Shown here: piece after piece, positions 24,901-33,116 of the stretch
Numbering within the stretch: position 1 is the stretch's first letter
How the letters are laid out: each line of letters begins with the position of its first letter
Assembly: GCA_029964075.1 (NCBI GenBank)
Contig: CM057129.1
Coordinates: forward strand, 27,147,430-27,211,429
Direction of reading: 5' to 3'
Length of the DNA: 64,000 bases
Source: Patiria pectinifera
Lineage: Eukaryota > Echinodermata > Asteroidea > Valvatida > Asterinidae
Made by a program: the position numbers and the translations under genes
Notes under the pieces: model-generated
What the model was told of the DNA's origin: nothing
What the model saw: only the letters and a program-made list of their open reading frames with translations
The model's database searches: none

Positions 24901-26652
24901 TCCTATCATCCACTTAGCAATAACAGATATGGTCAAATGGACATGTATGCAGACTTGTTTCATTTGACCAATTCGCCTTTTTCAATTTTTCATAAAGTCA
25001 TCAGCCATAAATCCGTCATCTCTCCATAACCATTCAGAATATCCAGCCCTTAACAGATGAATAATTGATGGGCCTTGCATAGGGAGCCAGTGGGCGCAAT
25101 AAACATCTTGATTCAAAGACAAGGCTGGCTTGCTAGGGGCAGTTATTTTATTCAACTGCATGTGATTACAATATGACTAGAAATTGAGGACTTTCCGGTA
25201 TCAAATGATCAGCGTGTACTGGTGTGATTACTGAATGCAAATTTATGCTGTCTTTCAAACAACAAACCGGAGTTAATATCAAGCATAAATATATAAGGGA
25301 ATGTATACATTTGTTATCTTGTGTACTTGGCTACTGTACAAAATGTACATGTAATTTTTTGGTCTAGGACGGCCATGTGTCTGGACAATAAAAACGCATA
25401 TGTCACACACTGAGGGTGATTTCGCATTGCGTTCATCGCGTGTTGCGCACGCTTGTGGAACCTGCCGGCGCGCTACATGTAGCTTTGCGCAACTGATGAG
25501 CACTGCAACGTCCAACGCTCAGTGTCATGTCCGGCAGGACATCAAAACCGTCTGCTTGGCTGGGCAACGTCCAACGCTCAGTCTCATGTCCGGTGCAGGA
25601 CATCAAAACCGTCTGCTTGGCTGGTTAAAGTGCGTTAAAAACCGGCTAGGTGCCTAGCATTGCGTTCATCGCGTGTTGCGCACGCTTGTGGAACCTGCCG
25701 GCGCGCTAGCTTTGCGCAATGAGCACTGCAACGTCCAACGCTCAGTCTCATGTCCGGTGCAGGACATCAAAACCGTCTGCTTGGCTGGTTAAAGTGCGTT
25801 AAAAACCGGCTAGGTGCCTAGCATTGCGTTCATCGCGTTTAAAACCGGCTAGGTGCCTAGCATTGCGTTCATCGCGTGTCGCGCACGCTTGTGGAACCTG
25901 CCGGCGCGCTAGCTTTGCACAATGAGCACTGCAACGTCCAACGCTCAGTCTCGTGTCCGGCAGGACATCAAAACCGTCTGCTTGGCTGGTTCAAGAATGT
26001 TTAAAACCAGCAAGGTTCCTACATTGTAGTCGCAGATAATGGCCCGAGTCAAAAAGTCAATCACAAGTCAAAAATTCACAAATTCCCAACAATTTTTTTC
26101 AACAATTTTACTCAACAATTTTACAGCAGTGTTTTACCAGCGGTTTAAAATCACCCACCTGACAGGCTCTCGACCAGTAGCAATTGGTACACTGTCTCGG
26201 GAATTTATTAATAATCTGATATGAAATGTACACATAAATGAACATAGTGTTAATTAACAGAAGGGGAAAAAACCCAGATTACTAAACTTGACGCTTAAAA
26301 CAAATGGAGTAGTGAATTAGCGAAATATACACTCTCCACTATATGTACCGGTACACCCATCAAAATTAAAAATTCCAAGATACAAACTAACCTTATTTTC
26401 CTCCTTGCTGTTTCGAGTTGACGGCAACCGCTCGCAGTAGCAACCCTCCAGGAAAATCCAGCCCAAAGGTCGCTGGGACGTGTCGCTCTCAAAGTAGAAG
26501 AGGAGGTTCTGGTAGAGGGCAAAGAAGCGCTGCTTCCACTTGACCGTATCCGAGCTCTTCTTCTGTAGGTTGCCGGCGATCATGTGGTCCGTCTTAGCCC
26601 TGGTGGCAAGGTGGAGGAGTTGAGTCTCCTCGTAGCGGACGGCTTTCTGCAT
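4228..26652 (-). CDS. RASGRF: RasGRF-type Ras guanine-nucleotide exchange factor, 5' part (4 exons, runs off left edge)
   Basis: RasGRF proteins are calcium/calmodulin-responsive exchange factors that load GTP on Ras (CDC25 domain) and Rac (DH domain) at the plasma membrane. The four exons 26652-26392, 10152-10043, 5395-5248 and 4320-4228 join in frame to 204 codons. They give the N-terminal PH domain, then a coiled coil, then the segment leading into the IQ motif, the same order and spacing as vertebrate RasGRF1/2. Diagnostic stretches are MQKAVRY at the start, LLFYFESD and LEGCYCERLPS in the PH domain, QKYLHLLQILDSEKTAK in the coil and ENIKKIKR before the IQ motif. All junctions are GT..AG with phases 0, 2 and 0. 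The IQ, DH, second PH, REM and CDC25 exons must lie left of base 1. Family identity is very likely; which vertebrate paralogue it corresponds to cannot be said. Confidence 0.93.
4321..5247 (-). other. RasGRF intron 3
   Basis: GT..AG intron of 927 bp between the coiled-coil exon and the pre-IQ exon. I see only AT-rich sequence; the open frames across 4521-4858 have no coding features. Confidence 0.75.
5248..5395 (-). CDS. RASGRF: RasGRF exon 3: coiled coil
   Basis: One base completes a Ser codon, then 49 codons follow, with acceptor tttactcag and donor gttggt (phase 0). The peptide runs FNTLLLEKEELEQKYLHL, then LQILDSEKTAK, and ends VIRLKAE. It is leucine-rich with heptad spacing and matches the coiled coil between the PH domain and IQ motif of RasGRF proteins. 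Confidence 0.93.
5830..5957. repeat. Dispersed repeat, right-end copy of the 15302-16093 element
   Basis: A CTCAAATGAAAGGTCTTGTT block, a TTTGATACCACATTTGA block and the terminal TGGAATTGCCC match the right third of the element at 15302-16093. The left part is absent or too diverged to see. Confidence 0.55.
6602..6701. repeat. Perfect 48-bp inverted repeat with 4-base loop
   Basis: Bases 6602-6649 are the exact reverse complement of 6654-6701, separated by AACA. The arms begin AATTTGATATTAAAACAAAA. Perfect identity over 48 bp in an AT-rich intron means the structure is recent or maintained; if transcribed it would form a long hairpin. Confidence 0.85.
6905..7375. mobile_element. Inverted-repeat element with TACAGCCTGTCT ends
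   Basis: TACAGCCTGTCT at 6905-6916 is mirrored by AGACAGGCTGTA at 7364-7375. The 471-bp interior is made of long A and T runs, including a tract of over 30 A near 6932-6961 and an A-run followed by a T-run near 7253-7290, with no reading frame. The TA at each outer edge would fit a TA-target MITE. Confidence 0.6.
9809..9996. repeat. Dispersed repeat, copy 1 (related to 12648-12904)
   Basis: Shares with 12648-12904 an AGAACGGATGA.. start, a GTTCACGAAAAACAATCC block, a GGTCAATGTCAAA block and an ATCCCGGCG ending. It is non-coding and of unknown class. Confidence 0.6.
10043..10152 (-). CDS. RASGRF: RasGRF exon 2: second half of PH domain
   Basis: The acceptor is ...ccctacag and the donor gtaggt; 36 codons plus two bases (phase 2). 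The translation begins HWYISIHYRND and ends ECNAWIDAIQHS. It contains the invariant Trp of the C-terminal PH helix. This completes the PH fold begun in exon 1, about 16.2 kb upstream in the transcript. The reading frame follows exon 1 directly in phase 0. Confidence 0.92.
12648..12904. repeat. Dispersed repeat, copy 2 (related to 9809-9996)
   Basis: Homologous to 9809-9996 over most of its length. It also carries an internal duplication: TTTTGCCTTCCGAATGTTAC occurs just before it (near 12603) and again near 12699. Confidence 0.6.
14368..14847. mobile_element. 480-bp foldback element flanked by TTAA, copy 1
   Basis: The element is almost entirely two inverted arms of about 230 bp joined by a spacer of about 20 bp near 14600-14620. 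The ends read AGAGGTTGTGGAAT.. and the complement, and each side is flanked by TTAA (14364-14367, 14848-14851), the target of piggyBac-type transposases. There is no coding capacity. The arms contain a GACGTAATAAACAGGACTC stretch next to the centre. Confidence 0.8.
15302..16093. mobile_element. Inverted-repeat element with GGGCAATTCCAC ends
   Basis: GGGCAATTCCACCG at the left is mirrored by CGTGGAATTGCCC at the right, giving a 792-bp element. Inside, the 16-mer CGTCACTCACGTTACA occurs twice (near 15315 and 15489), with a looser third copy near 15700. An open frame covering 15250-15621 resembles no protein I know and overlaps the element's left border, so I do not call it a gene. Confidence 0.6.
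17810..18295. mobile_element. MITE-like element with TATAGTCCATCA ends, copy 1
   Basis: TATAGTCCATCA at 17810-17821 is mirrored by TGATGGACTATA at 18284-18295. The interior contains a near-palindrome GTGCTTCTTAAGACGCAC and a run of CpG-rich sequence (GCGCGACATCGCGTAGC). A second copy in the opposite orientation is at 52299-52805 in the receptor gene. Confidence 0.7.
20097..20491. mobile_element. Foldback element built of GTCCGACGCCTCATAA repeats, copy 1
   Basis: The left half consists of the 16-mer GTCCGACGCCTCATAA repeated with variation in one orientation and the right half in the other, so the whole folds on itself. Ends resemble GGGTCTGCTCATA and its complement. Flanks GATGAAATG (20088-20096) and GATGAATTG (20492-20500) look like a 9-bp target duplication with one change. 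Related copy at 32717-33077. Confidence 0.75.
21393..21515 (+). repeat. Dispersed repeat with GGGCCCCAATGGAAACC core, copy 1
   Basis: Holds TTGTATTG repeats, the core GCAGGGCCCCAATGGAAACC, AGTTTTAAACTGTTTGG and a trailing AAATAAATGTAATAAATA tail. The same parts recur in the opposite orientation at 40152-40300. The simple-repeat tail suggests the 3' end of a retroposon. Confidence 0.6.
23176..23652. mobile_element. Foldback-family element, copy 2 (asymmetric)
   Basis: The left arm and centre match the element at 14368-14847 closely, again after a TTAA (23172-23175). The right arm does not: after about 23455 the sequence differs, until the final stretch ACGACTTTCCGCATTC..CAACCTCT. The right flank reads TTCG rather than TTAA. 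It is therefore either a rearranged copy or one that keeps older interior sequence. Confidence 0.65.
25424..26000. repeat. Tandem array, unit about 160-235 bp
   Basis: GCATTGCGTTCATCGCGT recurs at 25424, 25658, 25821 and 25860. Each full unit includes TGCGCACGCTTGTGGAACC, GCAACGTCCAACGCTCAGT, a CATGTCCGG..GGACATC dyad and AAAACCGTCTGCTTGGCTGG. The unit starting at 25821 is a short deletion form, and the first unit holds an internal repeat of its second half. It is GC- and CpG-rich in an AT-rich intron. Confidence 0.8.
26392..26652 (-). CDS. RASGRF: RasGRF exon 1: start codon and first half of PH domain
   Basis: 87 codons. The ATG at 26652-26650 opens with MQKAVRY, matching the family's conserved MQK start, which is why this start was chosen. 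The first PH strands follow: a basic loop around KKSSDTVKWKQRFF, then NLLFYFESD and the GWIFLEG strand. The exon ends after AAG and the donor reads gttagt (phase 0). It is clearly richer in GC than the surrounding intron and intergenic DNA. Confidence 0.93.
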
Positions 26653-27160
26653 AGTGACTGGCGTGGGTTGTGCACAAATTGGCGGTGGTGGCTGGAACGG
26701 CTAGAACTGTGATTAAATGTGCTTGTGAGTTTACTTGGGAGGGGGAGTCAAGATGTCTTGGTGCGTAATCCAAAGAGGGTTACGCCGCTACTCGTTCTCA
26801 TTCCACGGTGAGGTCATATGTGGGTAGTACAGCAGAGGGCCTCCGTTAGTGCATCCGTCAGCGTCATCACCACAACTCCACATCCTCCACCGCGGCGCTG
26901 CAGCTACTCGCGGCAATTGCTGCTCCATCCATGAACTCCCTAAGTGATGACCAAGGATACAAAATATGAGAACAAGCAAATTAGCACGAGGGCGCGAGGT
27001 AGCGACGTCGGCCGGACATTACACAGGCACAACGGCCCGGCAGCCTGCCATCAATAATGATGATTTAGCACTGGACTGCGAGCGCTTGTTTATTTTGTCG
27101 TCGTTCATATTAGCCGCCTTGAAGCGCTGCGGGAAAATACACTCGCAGCAATGACAACAA
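26653..27160 (-). promoter_or_regulatory. Upstream region of the RasGRF gene, CpG-rich
   Basis: The 0.5 kb before the RasGRF ATG is much richer in CpG than the intron and intergenic DNA around it (for example GCGCGAGGTAGCGACGTCGG near 26990 and CCGCGGCGCTGCAGC near 26890 on the plus strand). It most likely holds the 5' untranslated region and core promoter. I cannot place a TATA box or transcription start with confidence. Confidence 0.45.
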
Positions 27161-28430
27161 AAGGGTTTGGGATATCAGTCTTTTTACTGTCTCACCCCAG
27201 AACAGGTTTGATACTATCCAACAATTCAACTCACAAAATGCCTCCGGTTTAAGCCAGACACAGCCAGACTCCTCATACTAGCAATGCACATTAAAGCCTG
27301 CACAGCCAAATGCCCTGCTCATACACACATACAATCACAGAGATAATCCCTCTTGTCTATTCACTCCCTACCGAAGCAAGTGAGGCAAGGCGCGTGGCTA
27401 CATTGAATGGGTTCTATTGGTGCGTCGCGTGGATGGGAGGAGCTACCATTATAAATCATCACAGATCAATGACTGCACGACGTGGACTTTGAGTGGGAAT
27501 TAGATAAAGTGATCAGTGCAACATGCGCAGTTATATGAGTGTGCAACAGCGTTAAGAGTTAAGTAGCACAATGTAATGTGAGTGAATACATGTACACTAA
27601 GTATTGATCTTTTTTTTGTGTAAAAACCCAGGCAGTGTAATTTTTTTCTAAATATGGTCGACATGGACAAAAAGGTCAATTGGCACTTGCAAACAGATCG
27701 CCAGTAATGAGGGGGTCATAGAACCGCGGTTACCATGGATACATCCAGTTCATCTTGATTTTGCATATTTCCAGGCTCGTAAAAATAAATAGATCTCTGT
27801 GTGGCCGGTGATGTCTGGGTGTATAGTCGGCTGGCTCATGTATCATCAAAATTGGCTACAATTGATTGAAGGTACTTACAGGTGTAATTTTACACTAGGG
27901 AGTACATAATTGCAGAGTGTACAAGTTACATGCGTAATTCACCTGAAATTTATTACTAAATAATGATACATTTGTACTTTTGTTGTTTACTGTACTATGG
28001 GGTATTTTATAAGCAGATATTTTGCACACATACATTTTTGCAACATTTCTATTTTTAGTGAGAAAAAAATGCAGTAGGCCTAATCAACTTGAAAATGTGA
28101 ACATCATATTCTGAAAGACACACCAGTAGCAGTTCTGTACATGTACATACATGTACAAAGCTACAGAAGCGCACATTTTTATCATGATACATACATGTAC
28201 ATGTGTATGTGTACATGTAATTTTCAAAAAAATCTGCATTATAACACTAATTGCATGTACGTACATGTATGTGTGTGCATACACTACATGTACATATATG
28301 TATGTATACATACATGTACAATGTTGTGTGATATTTATATTTTCTGATCCATTATGAATTTTGATAATCATATAGATCCTTTTGTTTGTATTAAAATAGA
28401 ACATGCAAATTCAGAAACACAGAACTCCTC
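27161..28430. other. Intergenic, no gene seen
   Basis: AT-rich sequence. The stretch 28130-28340 is dominated by TACATGTA and ATGTGT/ACACAT type words, which create overlapping open frames on both strands without coding meaning. Confidence 0.6.
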
Positions 28431-28454
28431 CTGGTACATGTACATGTAGACCTA

Positions 28455-29560
28455 CAATTATAATGATAATAATAATAATAATAATAATAATGGCACTTAT
28501 ATTGCGCAAAATGCATAAACATATGTATGCTCTAATACGCATTACAATAAAAATTACTTGAAGGATAAAACCATACCATTTTAACCAAAACTACAATACT
28601 ATATGTAGGCCTATACCATTATTGAGTAAAACCATTATACAATCAAAATTTACAGGCTAAACGTATCTAAATTTCAAATGAACCATTAAAAATCACCACA
28701 TGCACAATTACACATAAAAAGCCTTCGGAAATAAAAAGGTTTTCACCTCGCGTTTAAAACTCCCCAGTATTTCTTGACATCTAATGTGACTACCGGTAGG
28801 TAACTGGTTCCAAAGCTGAGGACCAGCTACCATAAATGCTTTCCCCCTGAGTTTATTAGAAGTACAAGGGGGACCTGTAACTTCAGCTGGCAAGATGATC
28901 TAAGAGAATATGAGGACTCACTCAACTGAACAAGATTACAAATGTAAGTGGGTGACATTCTATGGACAGATTTAAAGACAAACAAGAGAATCTTAAACCA
29001 GATGCGATATTTAACAGGCAGCCAGTGAAAATTCTGGAGAATCGGAGTAATTATTTCCTGAAACTTGATATTTGATTTTCAACAAATGTTGAACAAGGAT
29101 AGTGTTAAATTTTTTTTTAACTTACATGTATATGTGTTGCAAATAATTGCTTAAAAAGCAACAAGTCTTTACCATACCTGAACAATAATCTGGTGAGAGC
29201 TCTAAAAGAAATTAACAATTTGGTGTCACTGTTACAGGTGAAATTTGTGTCCCATATGCTAGTTTATCATGTTGCTACTCTAAAAAGGGTCATGTTACAG
29301 AAAAATGGTTTTGTTTTTGACAAAATATAGACCCTAGACTGCAAAACCATGTGAAGCTGAATTTAATTTGGTTATTTTGAAAATTTGACCCTAATGTCAC
29401 ACACTGGCCTCCACATTTATGTAAACACCCTATATGACAGTATTTTGATTCACTACACACTAGTCTCGCTGCTGCGTTCTGCACTCTCTGAAGTTTAATT
29501 AAATCGCACTGTGCTACACCATACAATAGACTATTACAATAAAAAAAAATAATCATTTCA
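28455..29560 (-). pseudogene. Broken LINE (CR1/L2-like) with ATT-repeat 3' tail
   Basis: On the minus strand the fragments YCNSLLYGVAQCDLIKLQRV (about 29530-29470), QNFHWLPVKYRIWFKILLF (about 29045-28980) and GKAFMVAGPQLWNQLP followed by FKREVKTFLFPKAF (to 28708) are consecutive parts of a CR1/L2-type reverse transcriptase C-terminus. A frameshift separates the last two. About 0.3 kb of foreign AT-rich sequence separates the first two, where only about 75 bp is expected. The element ends at a TAA/ATT trinucleotide run near 28460-28490. Confidence 0.8.
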
Positions 29561-32235
29561 ACTTATAACGAGTGAGTGAACCAACACTTGAGTATCCCAA
29601 TGAGTAAGATATTTCCTGATACTATGTATATTGTACATCTGATAAAAAACAAGCATTACAAGTTTTATTTATATGCACATTCATCTTAAAATTTTCGTCT
29701 AAACCAAAAAACAAGTGTCCTTTTTGCCCCGTGAACAAGATGGCGCATATTTACCAAGAAACACCTTATTTTACACTTGTGTAAAAAAGGGTGGTGGATC
29801 ATGTTTTAATGACCAGAAACGTCTTTTTGGAAATAGATTTTTGTTTCTCAAAGTTTCTACACGTAGATGTGTACATTATTTAATCTCTTGTTGTATACAA
29901 ATTTGCTGTGGTACAATGCTTAAACATTTCTGACACAGCTGCAGCATGTACACAAAATTATCATTAACACAAGTTTCATACTTGAACCTTACCTCTCATA
30001 CAGGGGAATGTTATTGATGGCCCCCTATTTATTTGCTGCATTCTAAATATGGTTTCCTTGAGCCGAGTGACACTGAATTTATTAGCTGACCAAGCCTGAC
30101 TGTCCACACGCCACTCTTGATTAAGGACATCAAGAGAGTGCAGCCCAGCTTTAAATGCAGCGGACTGTGGGTAATAATTGGTGAACATCTCTCGTTTTCA
30201 CAGGTCAACTCAATTACATGCAGCCACAGGTTCCCTAGAATCCAGCAATGCACACATGTGCACATCAACATTTGTTGATTTCTGATCTAGACCTTGAAAC
30301 TTTGAAGACCTTTCCCCAATATTTTATACTATACTTGCCCTTCAACAATTTTTTTTCTTCCTTTTTAAAAGGCAATACTATTATTTTTTTAAATGCTATC
30401 CTTGAATATGCATGCATGTTTTTGTCCCATTTATTTTCAACATGTTCAAGTGTCATTTTGCCATTTTCAAGGGAATTTTGGTACTTTTGGTTTCATGCTA
30501 ATGCAAATTTCCATATTCATGAGCAAAAGTGTGATGTCATTTCAGGCAGAAACCTGTGCCCCAATTAACCCTACGTGTATTTCCAAGTTTGTTTTTGTAA
30601 TTTTCAAGGAAATTTTGGTGCTTTTTGGTTGTTACAATGTATACATGTACCGGTACATGCATGCATGTTAATTAATGTAAATTTCCATATTCATGAGCAA
30701 ACGTTTGATGTCATTTGGTGATTAGGTCTTTTGACAGTACATGTACCAGTTACGTGGCAGTAAGACAATGAACAAACTTTTCTCACAAATTTTTTCAATG
30801 AGAAAATTGAGTTCACACATCACAATTTGAACAGAAAACCCCTCAACTGAACAGTGTCTTCCTGAAATGACATCACAGCAACAGCACCCTCAGTTGATCG
30901 GCACAAAGTGCACTTTTCAATAAAATTAACCAAAAAGGGATGTCAAATACTTTTCATAAATTTAAGAGCAGTAGAAAGTTGCACAAAATATGTTCCTAAG
31001 CCGAAAAATTCATTTCGTGAACCCTTTAAAAATGTATATTCGTGCCCTACAAGACTTTCGTTTTTTTACCTCATGATTTTGACTTTTGGTTATCAGCAAC
31101 TCTCTGGGCAAAAGCAAACTGCACAAATTTCTTTGGTCGCAGTTTGCAAACAGATTTGGCTTAAATCAGACGACTGATTCCTGGTCAGAACATTGTTGAT
31201 ACTAAAAAGGGGCCAGAACTTCGTCCCAGAGAACTGAATGATTGTCAGGCCGTTTTTTTCCCCTTCAAAGTCATTATTCCATAACTAAACATGGGCCGAT
31301 CTGTTTGGTCAATGTTTCATTCAAAAGTGAGTAACTTTTTGGAGTGCTAGAAAAATATACATACAAAACTGTAGCAGTTTTATTTTATTTGGCCACGGAA
31401 CCTTTAAAATCTACAGTGTTACAGAAAAATTAACAAACCAATGAGGCTACGTTTTTAAATTTATGTTTTAATTTGTGTCAAAAGTCATCCAAATGAGTGA
31501 AAAGCTCACTACTCAATACTTTCTTGGGTCCTTTTAGAGATTGTCCCGATAATTTATGTGTATTATTTTTATCTACAAAAGGTGAACTATCATTTTTTAA
31601 GTAACCAAAGAAAAAGCATACATGTAGGCCTTCTGGACTTGAATCAACTGTGATATTCGATTGTAATGATTGTTCAAAAACCACTGTGCGAGGTTTCAAA
31701 ATACTGCAATGCTGCCCAAACCAGAAAACTGCAATATCGCCAAAAATAGTCGAATTTGAAGTTTTGCACATTAATTTTTTTTACATACCGGTATATAAAA
31801 TGGACTACAGCATAAAAAGCGAAATCAAAAAGGTTAAGCGGGGGACAAGTTACATTGTACACTGCGATAGACAAACGCATGCATCCTTAATGAGGCATAG
31901 CCATTTTATGTATACATTAGAGTGGGTATTTGTATGAATAAATTATAAGCTGCCAGGCGGCATGCTGAATGATTGATCGCACATTTCCTGTTTTCTGGTT
32001 ATTGCCAGCCTGGAACGATTTAGATCCAGAGTAAGTATGGGTAAAATACGTGTACATAATTTAAGCATAAATTTGTTATTTCAATTCATTTATTTCTTAG
32101 TTTCGTTTCCGATAGAATTCACAAGAATAATACCTTGCTATTTTTTTAAGAATTAATTTTAGCAATTTCCTCTTTTACTTCCAACAGTTGTGTTTTTAAA
32201 ATGAATTTAGATTGAAAAGTAACTGGGTTACTCTA
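29561..32235. other. Intergenic, no gene seen
   Basis: AT-rich sequence without recognisable coding signal, apart from the partial tandem duplication at 30457-30717. Confidence 0.55.
30457..30717. repeat. Partial tandem duplication, about 90-bp unit
   Basis: Copy A (30457-30545) and copy B (30592-30717) share TTTTCAAGG.AATTTTGGT, AAATTTCCATATTCATGAGC and TTGATGTCATTT or close variants. Copy B has about 35 extra bases, made of the palindromic words TACATGTACCGGTACATGC and ATGCATGTTAATTAAT. Copy A contains the octamer ATGCAAAT. Confidence 0.65.
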
Positions 32236-33116
32236 TAGGGTGAGTAAAAATAACCAAACCTAAATGTAGGGACCGTTGTTTAAGGGAAGTTCTGCATGTA
32301 GCATTTTCAAAATCTAGGATATGAAAGTCCAATTCATAGGCCTTAGCTTTCTTTTAATACACGAATCATTCAAATCACTCACGTACTTTTCAAGTTACGG
32401 AATTTTTAATACAACCACTGTTTTAAGGTTCTGTCCACGGATCGCAAAAAAGTGCAGGGTTCTTTCAGCAAAACGAAATGTGTGTGAATTGTTTTCGTTT
32501 TGCTGAAAGAGCTCACACCTTTTTTGGTGATCCGTGGACAGAACCTTAAAATGGTGGTTGCGTTTAAAAGTCCGTAACTTGCAAAGTACATGCATGTACA
32601 TGTGTATGTATGTAGGTGATTTGAATGATTCTTGTACTAAAAGAAAGCTCATGAATTGGGCTTTCATATTAGATTGTGAAAGTGCTGAACTTCAATAAAA
32701 CAATAGTCCCGACATTGGGGTCCGCTCATACATGTAAGTCCGACGCCTCATAGGTCCGACGCCTCATAAGTCCGACAAAATCGCATCCCCTAACCAAATA
32801 AAGGCCAATAAGTCCGACGCCTCATAGGTCCGACGCCTCATAAGTCCGACGCCTCATAGGTCCGACGCCTCATAGGTCTGGCGCCTCGTAAGTCCGACAA
32901 GTTAAACGTCTCGTTTTTTACGTTGTCGGACTTATGAGGCGTCGGACTTATGAGGCGTCGGACATATGAGGCGGAATAAATAAATGTTATGCCTCATAAG
33001 TCCGACGCCTCATAAGTCCGAAATGTCGGACTTATGAGGCGTCGGACCTATGAGGCGTCGGACTTATGATACGGCCCCCCGACATTTGGGTTTCGGTTAT
33101 TTTTACTCACCCTGTA
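32236..33116. mobile_element. Mariner-like foldback element (TA target), interrupted by a second element
   Basis: The left end TAGGGTGAGTAAAAATAACC (32236) is matched by the complement of the right end (..GGTTATTTTTACTCACCCTGTA, to 33116), with TA at both edges. The arms continue inward: 32320-32485 pairs with about 32495-32669, including the inverted words TTCTTTCAGCAAAACGAAA and AAGGTTCTGTCCACGGATC. Removing the insertion at 32717-33077 plus one target copy restores one long inverted repeat of about 511 bp. A relative with the same ends lies at 44971-45624. Confidence 0.75.
32717..33077. mobile_element. Foldback element of GTCCGACGCCTCATAA repeats, copy 2, with 9-bp target duplication
   Basis: Same 16-mer repeats in opposing halves as 20097-20491; ends GGGGTCCGCTCATA and TATGATACGGCCC. 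The target duplication CCCGACATT is exact at 32708-32716 and 33078-33086. It lies in the right arm of the mariner-like element, which proves insertion order. A 9-bp duplication is typical of Mutator-type transposases. Confidence 0.8.

Larger units (their letters stand above)
10153..26391 (-). other. RasGRF intron 1 (16.2 kb)
   Basis: The very long first intron lies between the two PH-domain halves. It carries a dispersed repeat (12648-12904), two copies of a long foldback family (14368-14847, 23176-23652), an inverted-repeat element (15302-16093), an MITE-like element (17810-18295), a 16-bp-unit foldback (20097-20491), an A/T-rich retroelement-tail-like repeat (21393-21515) and a tandem array (25424-26000). 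The remaining sequence is AT-rich, with C or G homopolymers near 11167, 11248, 16161 and 24871. No additional exon was recognised. Confidence 0.7.

Noticed and set aside
25424..26000. CRISPR-like or coding tandem repeat
   Set aside because: Units differ in length, have no spacer structure, and frames are not kept between units.
28141..28404. Overlapping frames on both strands
   Set aside because: Produced by TACATGTA/ATGTGT simple sequence; peptides are Tyr/Cys/His/Met-rich nonsense.
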